Assembly: GCA_016205125.1 (NCBI GenBank)
Contig: JACQJE010000017.1
Coordinates: forward strand, 1 to 9,894
Reading direction: 5' to 3'
Length of the DNA stretch: 9,894 nucleotides
From: Deltaproteobacteria bacterium
GTDB taxonomy: Bacteria > Bdellovibrionota > O2-12-FULL-43-9 > JACQJE01
Part shown: one piece after another, positions 1 to 6,331 of the stretch
How positions within the stretch are numbered: position 1 is the first letter of the stretch
Layout of the letters: every line of letters starts with the position of its first letter
Position numbers and translations under genes: made by a program
Notes under the pieces: generated by a model
Seen by the model: the letters and a program-made list of their open reading frames with translations, nothing else
What the model was told of the DNA's origin: nothing
The model's database searches: none

Positions 1-150
1 GGTTTAGAATGGTCGTATGATTGTAAAACTAAATATTTTCAATGAGTTGTGCGGGTAGATTGAATGACCAGAGGTTTCTGTTTTGCTTGGGATAAAACTA
101 GAGTTTCTCCCTTGGGAGCGAGTAGAAAAGGTCTCCTTTTTACAAAGGGT

Positions 151-210
151 CCTTTGAGGGAGCATCCGGCGAAGGACTTGGATTTTTCGGGCTAACGCCC
201 TCAAAATGAC
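151..210 (-). repeat. Palindromic dispersed-repeat-like element downstream of comF
   Basis: Read on the minus strand from base 210, this begins GTCATTTTGAGGGCGTTAGC and runs into CCGAAAAATCC. An outer inverted repeat of TTTGAGGG (153-160) and CCCTCAAA (198-205) encloses a small GGGC-TAAC-GCCC hairpin (189-200) and an ATCC/GGAT pair (164-167, 180-183). The pattern 'GTCATTxTGAGGGCGTxAGCCCGAAxAATCC' resembles short noncoding repeats that are scattered through many bacterial genomes and often mistranslated as small proteins. That resemblance is from memory; only one copy is in this window. It could instead be a structured 3' end of the gpmI-comF transcript, but no clear U-run follows it. The rest of bases 1-150 holds only weak short hairpins, such as CTCCC/GGGAG at 107-118, and no supportable gene. 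Confidence 0.4.
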
Positions 211-224
211 GCGCGGCAGGATCC

Positions 225-956
225 TCAAAAATTCCTCGCGAGTGTGAAAGCGCGAACATCGTCAAAGCCAGCCTCTTTTAGAACCTGAGCGCACTCCTTG
301 AGCGTGGCCCCTGTGGTCAGGACATCGTCGATTAAGAGAATGGTTCCCCCCTCTTTGGCCATTGTTTTGTATTTGTTTCGAAGCCGAAAGGCTCCCTTCA
401 GGTTTTTGAGACGCGCTTCTCTGGGGAGTTCCCGCTGAGGCGGGGTTTCGTTCAGCTTTTCGAGCAGAAGGTGATCAGGAATCCCCGAGAGTCGGGAGAG
501 ATGCTTTGAAAGGAGGACGGTCTGGTTAAAGAGGCGCTGGGAGAAGCTTTTTGAGGAGAGCGGCACGGGGACGAGGGCGTCAATGCCGCTAAAGAGCTCT
601 TTGCCAAAGTGTTCAAATGTCTGTGAAGCGGCCCATTTGAGGAGGGCTGTTTCGCCCTTGAATTTAATTGCGCCGATGAATCGGCCGACCTCTTCGCTAT
701 ACCTCCAGAGGCTCCGCATGGAACGGATTGAATGAGGGTCCGCCTGTTGGAGGCAGGAGCCGCACCGGGGTGAAGAAGAAGGGAGGGGGCGGCCGCACAT
801 TTCACACCACGGGGGAGAGAGCGGCGCAAAAAATTTGGAGCAGTGAGAGCAGATCGGATCCTTTGGTCTGACGAGGCGCTTTTTGAACAGACCGAGGAGA
901 GGGTTTTGAGGCGGCGGACAGGCGGGACAGAACTGTGGAATGAGCCAGTTGAGCAT
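225..956 (-). CDS. comF: ComF family amidophosphoribosyltransferase-like protein
   Basis: A 243-residue protein of the ComF/ComFC/GntX family: an N-terminal zinc-finger region fused to a type I phosphoribosyltransferase fold. Four CxxC pairs are visible (Cys10/13, 36/39, 51/54, 65/68), which probably bind zinc. The C-terminal PRPP loop ILLIDDVLTTGAT spans residues 206-218 and includes the diagnostic Asp-Asp pair followed by TTGAT. Family members act in the cytoplasm. In naturally transformable bacteria they help DNA uptake, but the family is widespread in non-competent species, where its substrate is unclear, so competence should not be assumed. The ATG at 956-954 lies 2 bp after the gpmI stop, so the two are almost certainly cotranscribed and may be translationally coupled. 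The ribosome binding site is weak (AGAGAG-like). Length is normal for the family. Confidence 0.9.
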   Translation of the reverse strand: MLNWLIPQFCPACPPPQNPLLGLFKKRLVRPKDPICSHCSKFFAPLSPPWCEMCGRPLPSSSPRCGSCLQQADPHSIRSMRSLWRYSEEVGRFIGAIKFKGETALLKWAASQTFEHFGKELFSGIDALVPVPLSSKSFSQRLFNQTVLLSKHLSRLSGIPDHLLLEKLNETPPQRELPREARLKNLKGAFRLRNKYKTMAKEGGTILLIDDVLTTGATLKECAQVLKEAGFDDVRAFTLARNF

Positions 957-958
957 GA

Positions 959-2503
959 TTACAACTCTCTGATGAGGAGGGACTCTCCGGTCACCTCTTT
1001 TGGGCGGGGGAGATCCATCACTTCCAGAATGGTTGGCATGACATCGGCCAGAATCCCTTTCTCACGAATGCGGTACCCCTTTTGGAAACGTTCTCCCACT
1101 GCAATAAAGGGGACGAGGTTGGTGGTGTGCGCGGTATGAGGTTTTCCGGTTTGAGGGTCGATCATCAGCTCCGCATTGCCGTGATCGGCTGTGATAAAGG
1201 CGACATGGTTGGGAGAGAGCCAGGCGTCCAGGAGATCTCCGATACAGCGATCCACTGTTTCAATGGCCTCTATCGCGGCAGGGAGAGAGCCGGTGTGACC
1301 CACCATGTCCGGGTTAGCGTAGTTGATGATGATGAAGTTGGGACAATCTTTTTTGATGTAGGAGATACAGCGCTGGGTCAGCTCCCCCGCACTCATCTCA
1401 GGGCACTGGTCATAAGTTCCCACGTGCCGGGGTGAAGAGACGATACAGCGCTCTTCGCAGGGGTACTCTCGTTCATCTCCGCCGTTAAAGAAATAGGTGA
1501 CGTGGGCATACTTTTCCGATTCGGCGATGTGGAGGTGCCGTTTGCCGTGAGCTCCTAAGACTTCTGAGAGAATCCCCGTCAGTTTGAGAGGAGGAAAGGC
1601 GACCGGGATCGGGAATGTTTCATCATACATCGTCATGCAGACGAAGTTTGAGAGCCTTGGCGCGGCCCCCCGGTCAAAACGGGTAAAATGCTCTTCTGTA
1701 AAGGCTCGGGTAAGCTGGCGGGCGCGGTCAGCGCGGTAGTTCGCAAAGATACAGAGGTCCCCTTCTTCTACTCCCGGGTAGCTGTCGATCACGAGGGGGG
1801 TCATAAATTCATCGCTCTCGTTTCTCTGCTGCGAGAGTTGGAAGGCTGATTCTCCGTTTGAGGTTTTGAGACCCATTCCTTCGGCAATAGCGCGATAGGC
1901 GAGTTCGGTTCGGTCCCAGCGGTTGTCCCGGTCCATCGCATAAAACCGGCCCGAGAGTGAGGCCAGCGTGCCGAGATGAATCTCCTGGAAGGTCTCTTGA
2001 AGTTGATGAATAAATTGAGGGGCAGAGCCCGGCGCCGTATCTCTCCCGTCCGTAAAGGCATGGACATAGAGTTTGGAGGCCTTCAGCCTGGAGGCCATTC
2101 TGCAGAGCGCCAGCATGTGGTCGATGGAGCTATGGACGCCGCCGTTTGAACAGAGGCCCATCAGATGAATCGCCTTGCCTTGGCGAATGCATTCAGTCAT
2201 TGCCGGCTTGAGGATCGGGTTTTCAAAAAAAGTCCCGTCCTCGATGGTCCTATCGATTCGAACGAGGTCCTGAGGGACAATGCGTCCGGCGCCGAGGTTG
2301 AGGTGGCCGACTTCAGAGTTCCCCATCTGTCCTTCGGGGAGACCGACAGAGCGCCCGGAGGTATCAAGTCTGGTGTGGAGGTATTGGCTGTAAAGCTTGT
2401 CAAACGTGGGCGTTTTGGCAAGTGCAATGGCATTTCCTTCTTTGCGCTTATTGATTCCGAAGCCGTCGAGCACGATCAATAATACGGATGTTGAAAGCAT
2501 CAT
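959..2503 (-). CDS. gpmI: 2,3-bisphosphoglycerate-independent phosphoglycerate mutase
   Basis: Interconverts 3-phosphoglycerate and 2-phosphoglycerate in glycolysis and gluconeogenesis, using two divalent metal ions, usually manganese, and a phosphoserine intermediate. Numbered from the ATG at 2506, the 515-residue reading frame shows the metal-binding VLDGFG (D14), the catalytic serine in GQMGNSEVGH (S64), the substrate-binding NGGVHS (H125) and TDGRD (153-156). Near the C terminus it has NYANPDMVGHTG, TADHGN (439-444) and the metal-ligand region AHTTN (H460). Nothing is missing and the length is typical. Three consecutive ATGs (2506, 2503, 2500) follow a GGGAGG Shine-Dalgarno at 2510-2515. 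The second gives the best spacing (6 nt) and is used here, although the third (9 nt) is also possible. It is the first gene of a two-gene unit with comF. A 12-bp palindrome lies about 30 bp upstream. Confidence 0.96.
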   Translation of the reverse strand: MMLSTSVLLIVLDGFGINKRKEGNAIALAKTPTFDKLYSQYLHTRLDTSGRSVGLPEGQMGNSEVGHLNLGAGRIVPQDLVRIDRTIEDGTFFENPILKPAMTECIRQGKAIHLMGLCSNGGVHSSIDHMLALCRMASRLKASKLYVHAFTDGRDTAPGSAPQFIHQLQETFQEIHLGTLASLSGRFYAMDRDNRWDRTELAYRAIAEGMGLKTSNGESAFQLSQQRNESDEFMTPLVIDSYPGVEEGDLCIFANYRADRARQLTRAFTEEHFTRFDRGAAPRLSNFVCMTMYDETFPIPVAFPPLKLTGILSEVLGAHGKRHLHIAESEKYAHVTYFFNGGDEREYPCEERCIVSSPRHVGTYDQCPEMSAGELTQRCISYIKKDCPNFIIINYANPDMVGHTGSLPAAIEAIETVDRCIGDLLDAWLSPNHVAFITADHGNAELMIDPQTGKPHTAHTTNLVPFIAVGERFQKGYRIREKGILADVMPTILEVMDLPRPKEVTGESLLIREL

Positions 2504-2509
2504 CATGTG

Positions 2510-2515
2510 CCTCCC
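2510..2515 (-). promoter_or_regulatory. Shine-Dalgarno of gpmI
   Basis: On the minus strand the bases read GGGAGG. Spacing is 3 nt to the first ATG (2506), 6 nt to the second (2503) and 9 nt to the third (2500). This argues against the most upstream start and for the second or third. Confidence 0.7.
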
Positions 2516-2532
2516 ATGAGGTCAGAAAGCGA

Positions 2533-2544
2533 ATTTCGCGAAAT
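2533..2544. promoter_or_regulatory. Perfect 12-bp palindrome in the divergent gpmI / membrane-protein intergenic region
   Basis: ATTTCGCGAAAT is its own reverse complement. It lies between two divergently transcribed genes, about 30 bp before gpmI and about 100 bp before the membrane-protein gene. It overlaps the left arm of a second inverted repeat, ATCACTT (2543-2549) with AAGTGAT (2576-2582). Perfect palindromes of this size in promoter regions are often binding sites of dimeric regulators, but no regulator is encoded nearby and no convincing -35/-10 pair anchors it. The surrounding 2545-2580 is AT-rich, as expected of promoter DNA. An operator role is inferred. Confidence 0.4.
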
Positions 2545-2646
2545 CACTTTATATTTTAGAAAAATGTCCGATAATAAGTGATGTAACACTAGAACATCGA
2601 CCGTTTGAAGTGCAAGTTTTTAATCGACATTTTAAGAGGAGAGGCT

Positions 2647-3333
2647 ATGGCAAACTCATCATGGCATGAACACCTCATCTATGGCACTCGGAAGCTCAGG
2701 ATCGAAAAGTATGTTTCTGAAGGATGGAGAGCTTTCAGAACGCATTTTCTGACCTTCTTTCTGGCGGGCATCATTGCGATGGTTCTCTCTGCGCTCTCAC
2801 TTGGGATTTTGGGAGGGGTTCTCTTTGCGGGCTATGCGATGATGTTTGTGCGATTCTTCCGGGATCAGAAAACGCCTGAAATTGAGCACCTCTTTCAGTA
2901 TTTTTCCCGCTTTGTCCCGCTTTTTCTTGCCTCTCTGATTTATTTTGCCGCGGCCCTGCTCAGCACCTCTTTCAGAGTGACGCCGTTTCTTGGCATACTA
3001 GTCATTCCTGGAATTTTCGTTTTCGCGCTTGCCCTCTATATCATTCCGCTCATGATCGACCGCAACCTTTCTTTGAGGGACGCAATTCGGCAGAGCGTTG
3101 AGATGGGGTGGAATAGGTCTGGTCTTCTCATGAATTGCATCTTTGCGCTCCTCCTCTGTCTGATGATGTTTGTGGGTGCCCAGGTCTTCCTAATCGGAAC
3201 CTTCATCACCTATCCCCTCTTCACAGGGACACTGGCGGCGGCCTATCTCGACCTCTCAAGAGCAGAAGCGGCGACGCGGATGACCGAGTCCCCTTCTGCC
3301 CAGAGAAGAGAGCCAGTCATGCCGGCCGACTGA
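2647..3333 (+). CDS. Uncharacterised multi-pass integral membrane protein
   Basis: A 228-residue protein starting at the ATG at 2647, behind a good Shine-Dalgarno (AAGAGGAG, 2634-2641). A TTG start at 2605 would add 14 residues but has no such signal. After a hydrophilic N terminus (1-32) come about five hydrophobic segments, near residues 34-50, 52-70, 88-107, 113-136 and 160-187. A polar tail of about 25 residues ends the chain. The segment around 131-157, 'YIIPLMIDRNLSLRDAIRQS', followed by a hydrophobic hairpin and 'AAAYLDL' resembles DUF975-like or glycerophosphodiesterase-membrane-domain-like proteins, in which a 'P(L)xxDR...AI..S' segment follows a transmembrane helix. That match is from memory and is weak. 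No catalytic motif is visible. It is a single-gene unit, divergent from gpmI and convergent with oppF. Its function is unknown. Confidence 0.8.
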   Translation: MANSSWHEHLIYGTRKLRIEKYVSEGWRAFRTHFLTFFLAGIIAMVLSALSLGILGGVLFAGYAMMFVRFFRDQKTPEIEHLFQYFSRFVPLFLASLIYFAAALLSTSFRVTPFLGILVIPGIFVFALALYIIPLMIDRNLSLRDAIRQSVEMGWNRSGLLMNCIFALLLCLMMFVGAQVFLIGTFITYPLFTGTLAAAYLDLSRAEAATRMTESPSAQRREPVMPAD

Positions 3334-3342
3334 TCGGCCTTT
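3324..3342 (+). terminator. Weak hairpin between convergent genes
   Basis: GGCCGA (3324-3329), loop CTGA, TCGGCC (3334-3339), then TTT. The loop contains the last three bases (TGA) of the membrane-protein gene's stop codon, and the hairpin abuts the oppF stop codon at 3341-3343, 7 bp away. The six-pair GC-rich stem could help to end the plus-strand transcript, but the U-run is only three bases. On the minus strand no U-run follows. Confidence 0.35.
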
Positions 3343-4312
3343 AAACCAGGTGGCAGGCGACCCAGTGACCCGGCGCAACTTCTCTCAGCTCTGGCTCGAC
3401 ACTCTTACACGCTTCCACTTTATCCAGCGGACAGCGCGGATGAAAGCAGCAGCCCGATGGCGGATCGATAGGATTGGGGACATCGCCCGTCAGAATAATC
3501 CGTTGTTTCCTGGCCTTTGGGTCAGGGACCGGGATTGCGGAGAGGAGCGCTTGTGTATAAGGGTGGAGCGGATTTTTATAAATTTCCTTTGAAAAGGTGA
3601 GTTCCACAATTTTTCCGAGATACATGACTGCGACACGATCGCTGATATATTCGATGACCTTGAGATCGTGTGCCACAAAGAGATAGGTGAGCCCGAATTT
3701 CTCCTGAAGATCCTGCATCAGATTGATAATCTGCGCCTGAATGGAAACATCGAGAGCCGAAATCGGCTCATCCGCCACAATAAATTCAGGATGCACAGCA
3801 ATCGACCTTGCGATGCCAATCCTCTGTCTCTGGCCGCCGCTGAACTCGTGGGGATAACGGTAAATAGAGTCAGGGCGAAGACCGACGAGATTGAGGAGTT
3901 CAAAAATCCTCTCCCTTCGTGCCTTTCTGTTGCCGCCAATGTTGTGGACTTTGAGCGGCTCGTCCAAAATACTCTCCACGGTCATTCTCGGATTGAGAGA
4001 GGCGTATGGATCCTGAAAGATCATCTGCATCTGGCGGCGTGCCTGCCGGAGCTGTTTGCGGGAAAACTCGAGAAGATTTTTCCCGCGGATGGAAATAGAA
4101 CCGTAGGTTGGCTCAATCAGGCGGAGAAGAAGGCGTCCCAGTGTCGATTTTCCACAGCCGCTTTCTCCCACCAAGCCTAAAGTTTCCCCCTTATAAATTT
4201 CAAGCGATACGTTTTGCACCGCTTTAACGCTCGCAACTTCCCGGGAAAAGAGCCCCCCTTTGATCGGGAAGTTCTTCACGAGATTGATTGTTTTTACAAG
4301 AACCTCATTCAT
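3341..4312 (-). CDS. oppF: Oligopeptide/dipeptide ABC transporter ATP-binding protein, OppF/DppF type
   Basis: A cytoplasmic ATPase subunit of a peptide/nickel-type ABC importer, 323 residues from the ATG at 4312. It has Walker [10 protein letters not shown] (49-57), Q-loop Gln100 in [12 protein letters not shown], signature FSGGQ (157-161), Walker B FIVADEP (177-183) and H-loop His215. It ends with the family's oligo_HPY extension, containing Cys288/289, 294, 302 and 320, which can hold an iron-sulphur cluster in Dpp-type relatives. An in-frame ATG at 4384 would add 24 residues that do not resemble the family. The 4312 start gives the canonical N terminus and forms an ATGA overlap with the oppD stop, with AGGAG just before it, pointing to translational coupling. 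OppD and OppF normally act as a heterodimer driving two permeases, but no permease or binding-protein gene lies in this cluster, so the substrate is unknown. Confidence 0.93.
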   Translation of the reverse strand: MNEVLVKTINLVKNFPIKGGLFSREVASVKAVQNVSLEIYKGETLGLVGESGCGKSTLGRLLLRLIEPTYGSISIRGKNLLEFSRKQLRQARRQMQMIFQDPYASLNPRMTVESILDEPLKVHNIGGNRKARRERIFELLNLVGLRPDSIYRYPHEFSGGQRQRIGIARSIAVHPEFIVADEPISALDVSIQAQIINLMQDLQEKFGLTYLFVAHDLKVIEYISDRVAVMYLGKIVELTFSKEIYKNPLHPYTQALLSAIPVPDPKARKQRIILTGDVPNPIDPPSGCCFHPRCPLDKVEACKSVEPELREVAPGHWVACHLV

Positions 4313-5337
4313 CTCCTGTAATCCCTTTTTGGAATCTCTTTCCGAGGAGGAACATGTGATGTCGCATAGAAGCAGGCTACCCAATGCCCAGGTTCCAACT
4401 CTTCGAGCGGCGGCTCTGCTTCAAAGGACTTCGTATCAACCCAGGGACAGCGGTCCTGGAAGCGGCACCCCTTCGGAAGGTGGAGAAGGTCTGGAACAAT
4501 GCCAGGGATGGTCCTGAGCCGCTCTTTCTTCTCTTTGTCCGCCGCTTGCAGTGAAGGGATGGAGCCCAACAACCCAATGGTGTAAGGATGCATCGGATGT
4601 TCAAAGATGGTGTAGACATCTGCTTTTTCGACCACTTTTGCCGCGTACATCACGATCACGTCATCTGCGATCTCAGCCACGACACCGAGATCGTGTGTGA
4701 TGATCATGAGCGCCATTCCGAGCTCATCTCGCAGTTTGCGCAAAAGATCGAGAATCTGCGCCTGGATCGTGACATCCAGTGCTGTTGACGGCTCGTCTGC
4801 AATCAAGAGCTGGGGATTGCAGGAGAGCGCCATCGCAATCATAACGCGCTGGCGCATGCCGCCGCTCAGTTGATGCGGATAATCATCGATCCTCTTTTCC
4901 GGCGCCGAGATGCCAACCAGTCGAAGCATTTCAATGGTTTTATTTCGGCGCTCTCTGCGGGGGAGATCCTGATGGAGTTTGATCGCCTCCTGGATCTGGT
5001 TCCCAATCGTAAAGACTGGATTGAGAGAGGTCATCGGCTCCTGGAAGATCATGGAGATTTCATTTCCTCTGATCTGCCGCATCTCCCGATTGGAGAGCTT
5101 CGCTAAATTGCGCCCTTTGTAGAGAATCTCTCCGCTGACAATCTGACCGGGGGGAGTGGGGATCAGGCGCATGATGGAGAGCGCCGTCACGCTTTTTCCG
5201 CAACCCGATTCGCCGACAATGCCAAGTGTCTTTCCCTTTTCAAGGGAAAAGCTGACATCGTCTACTGCGTAAAGTGTTCCCGCTTCGGTAAAGAACGCGG
5301 TCCTGAGATTTTTAACTTCCAGTAAGGATTCTGGCAT
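4309..5337 (-). CDS. oppD: Oligopeptide/dipeptide ABC transporter ATP-binding protein, OppD/DppD type
   Basis: The partner ATPase of OppF, 342 residues from the ATG at 5337, which follows AAAGGA with good spacing. A longer frame from 5433 would run back through the promoter described below. Motifs are Walker A GESGCGKS (42-49), Q-loop Gln99 in MIFQEP, signature LSGGM (157-161), Walker B LLIADEP (177-183) and H-loop His215. The C-terminal oligo_HPY region has [10 protein letters not shown] (Cys291, Cys297) and the final GHWVAC (Cys322). The position that normally holds the third cysteine is Ser304 (codon TCC at 4428-4426), whereas OppF keeps all its cysteines. If a cluster is bound, it would lack one usual ligand. 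The gene overlaps oppF by 4 bp and lies 130 bp after the lipoprotein gene with its own promoter. OppD versus DppD or another substrate class cannot be settled from the ATPases alone. Confidence 0.93.
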   Translation of the reverse strand: MPESLLEVKNLRTAFFTEAGTLYAVDDVSFSLEKGKTLGIVGESGCGKSVTALSIMRLIPTPPGQIVSGEILYKGRNLAKLSNREMRQIRGNEISMIFQEPMTSLNPVFTIGNQIQEAIKLHQDLPRRERRNKTIEMLRLVGISAPEKRIDDYPHQLSGGMRQRVMIAMALSCNPQLLIADEPSTALDVTIQAQILDLLRKLRDELGMALMIITHDLGVVAEIADDVIVMYAAKVVEKADVYTIFEHPMHPYTIGLLGSIPSLQAADKEKKERLRTIPGIVPDLLHLPKGCRFQDRCPWVDTKSFEAEPPLEELEPGHWVACFYATSHVPPRKEIPKRDYRR

Positions 5338-5371
5338 TCGATTCCTTTGACCCGACCCCTCTTGCAGGGTG

Positions 5372-5400
5372 ACTATAGTGGAAAAGGGATGAGCGTGCAA
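5372..5400 (-). promoter_or_regulatory. Sigma-70-like promoter of oppDF
   Basis: On the minus strand, a -35 box TTGCAC (5400-5395), a 17-bp spacer and a -10 box TATAGT (5377-5372). The expected start is near 5365, about 28 bp before the oppD ATG. The match to consensus and the ideal spacing make this the best promoter in the window. It implies that oppDF can be expressed separately from the upstream TPR and lipoprotein genes. Confidence 0.65.
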
Positions 5401-5408
5401 TAAGCAAG

Positions 5409-5465
5409 GCCTGCTTGACCAGGATTCCGTCATGACTTTGACGGGAAGGACACTGCCTGCTTGAC
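5409..5465. promoter_or_regulatory. Paired 11-bp direct repeats flanking an inverted repeat, upstream of the oppD promoter
   Basis: GCCTGCTTGAC occurs twice, at 5409-5419 and 5455-5465, with start points 46 bp apart. Between them lies CCGTCA-TGACTT-TGACGG (5427-5444), which extends to TTCC/GGAA with one bulged G. The near repeat ends 9 bp upstream of the -35 box of oppD. The far repeat ends 3 bp before the terminal base of the lipoprotein gene's stop codon. The layout resembles binding sites for an activator or a looping repressor. On the minus strand the central hairpin is not followed by a U-run, so it is a poor terminator. Function is inferred from arrangement only. Confidence 0.45.
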
Positions 5466-5467
5466 AT

Positions 5468-6286
5468 TTATTCTGCTGGGAGTGGCAGAGAAAAGGCTTC
5501 AGGTGAGGTTTTACAGTTGAGATCCGTTTTCTGCCAGGCGATGGTCATTTTTTGATCTTCTTTTCCTTCCCAGACGAGGAGGATCTCTTGGGGAAACCAG
5601 ATGATCTTTTCTCCTCGCGCAGGGCCGGCGGTTGTATGAATGGGAATGAAACCGCGGAAATAGGCAGAAAACGTATCGTCTTCCCGCTTGAGTTGATATT
5701 TCAAGGGGTAAAATTGAGTCGGATCGACCCAAATGGAGCACTCCTGCAGAGTTCCAGCGGCATAAACAAGCCGGTAAGTATTTGTCGAGTTTTCATAGTC
5801 CATCTTATCGAGTTGCTGTAAAGGGCAGTAGGGGACAGCGAGGGCGACCCGCACAAATTCTTCAGGAGAAATATCGATCGGAAAGAGCATCTTTACCCCT
5901 TCCGCTGTTGGCGGGACCCTGCGGATCGACCCCTCTCCCGCATCATAAAAGGCCAAGGTCTGATCGTTACTCGTGAGAATGGATGACGCATGCCCCAGCG
6001 GTGTCAAAGTCTCAATCCGCAAGTAGCGCGGTCGCGCGGCGATGATCTCCTGTGAAAAGATTATTCTCTGCAGACCGGCTCGCACTTTAATTTTGGCATC
6101 CCCGCAGAGAGCAGAAATGGCTGCAATTCTTTCAGAGTACTCTTCTTGCGCCGCATGAGAGGATGTGAGAAGATTTGCCGGCTTTTGCCGCGCCGATGTC
6201 GAGATGGGGACATGGGCGCAGGCGGAAAGCAGAACAGTGAGAGCAGACAAAGAACACAAAATTGAGTTTGAATATCCGCTTTTCAT
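5468..6286 (-). CDS. Predicted outer-membrane lipoprotein, LolB/DUF4292-like
   Basis: A 272-residue protein with a lipoprotein signal peptide: a short N-terminal region, a hydrophobic stretch (residues 9-20) and the lipobox LSAC with the lipidated Cys23. Residue +2 is Ala, not Asp, which by the enterobacterial rule would favour the outer membrane. After a polar linker, the mature part starts near residue 60 with '[12 protein letters not shown]', followed by alternating short strands ('[14 protein letters not shown]', '[12 protein letters not shown]'). This is the style of the LolA/LolB half-barrel that handles lipoproteins or lipids. The match to LolB or DUF4292 is by pattern, not search. It starts 45 bp after the TPR gene's stop. 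The pairing of a TPR protein with a LolB-type gene is known in other proteobacteria (TPR-lolB-ispE clusters), which supports an envelope role. The ribosome binding site is poor: AGG abuts the ATG. Confidence 0.75.
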   Translation of the reverse strand: MKSGYSNSILCSLSALTVLLSACAHVPISTSARQKPANLLTSSHAAQEEYSERIAAISALCGDAKIKVRAGLQRIIFSQEIIAARPRYLRIETLTPLGHASSILTSNDQTLAFYDAGEGSIRRVPPTAEGVKMLFPIDISPEEFVRVALAVPYCPLQQLDKMDYENSTNTYRLVYAAGTLQECSIWVDPTQFYPLKYQLKREDDTFSAYFRGFIPIHTTAGPARGEKIIWFPQEILLVWEGKEDQKMTIAWQKTDLNCKTSPEAFSLPLPAE

Positions 6287-6331
6287 CCTGGAGAGACTTT
6301 ATACCCCCTCACATTCAAAATGGCAAAGGGA

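Noticed and set aside
4..228. Minus-strand open frame of 74 codons after comF
   Set aside because: It begins at a TTG, has low-complexity Arg/Ser-rich composition and runs through the palindromic repeat; it looks like mistranslated repeat DNA.
1082..1435. Plus-strand frames opposite gpmI, and similar long antisense frames opposite oppDF, the lipoprotein and the TPR gene
   Set aside because: They are antisense to genes with clear family motifs and have no conserved features of their own.
2605..2646. TTG start that would extend the membrane protein by 14 residues
   Set aside because: No Shine-Dalgarno at the right distance, while the ATG at 2647 has AAGAGGAG correctly placed.
4313..4384. Upstream ATG for oppF adding 24 residues
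   Set aside because: The extension does not resemble the family, and the 4312 start gives an ATGA overlap with oppD and the canonical N terminus.
5338..5433. Upstream start for oppD adding 32 residues
   Set aside because: It would run through the -35/-10 boxes and the Shine-Dalgarno; the ATG at 5337 matches the family N terminus.
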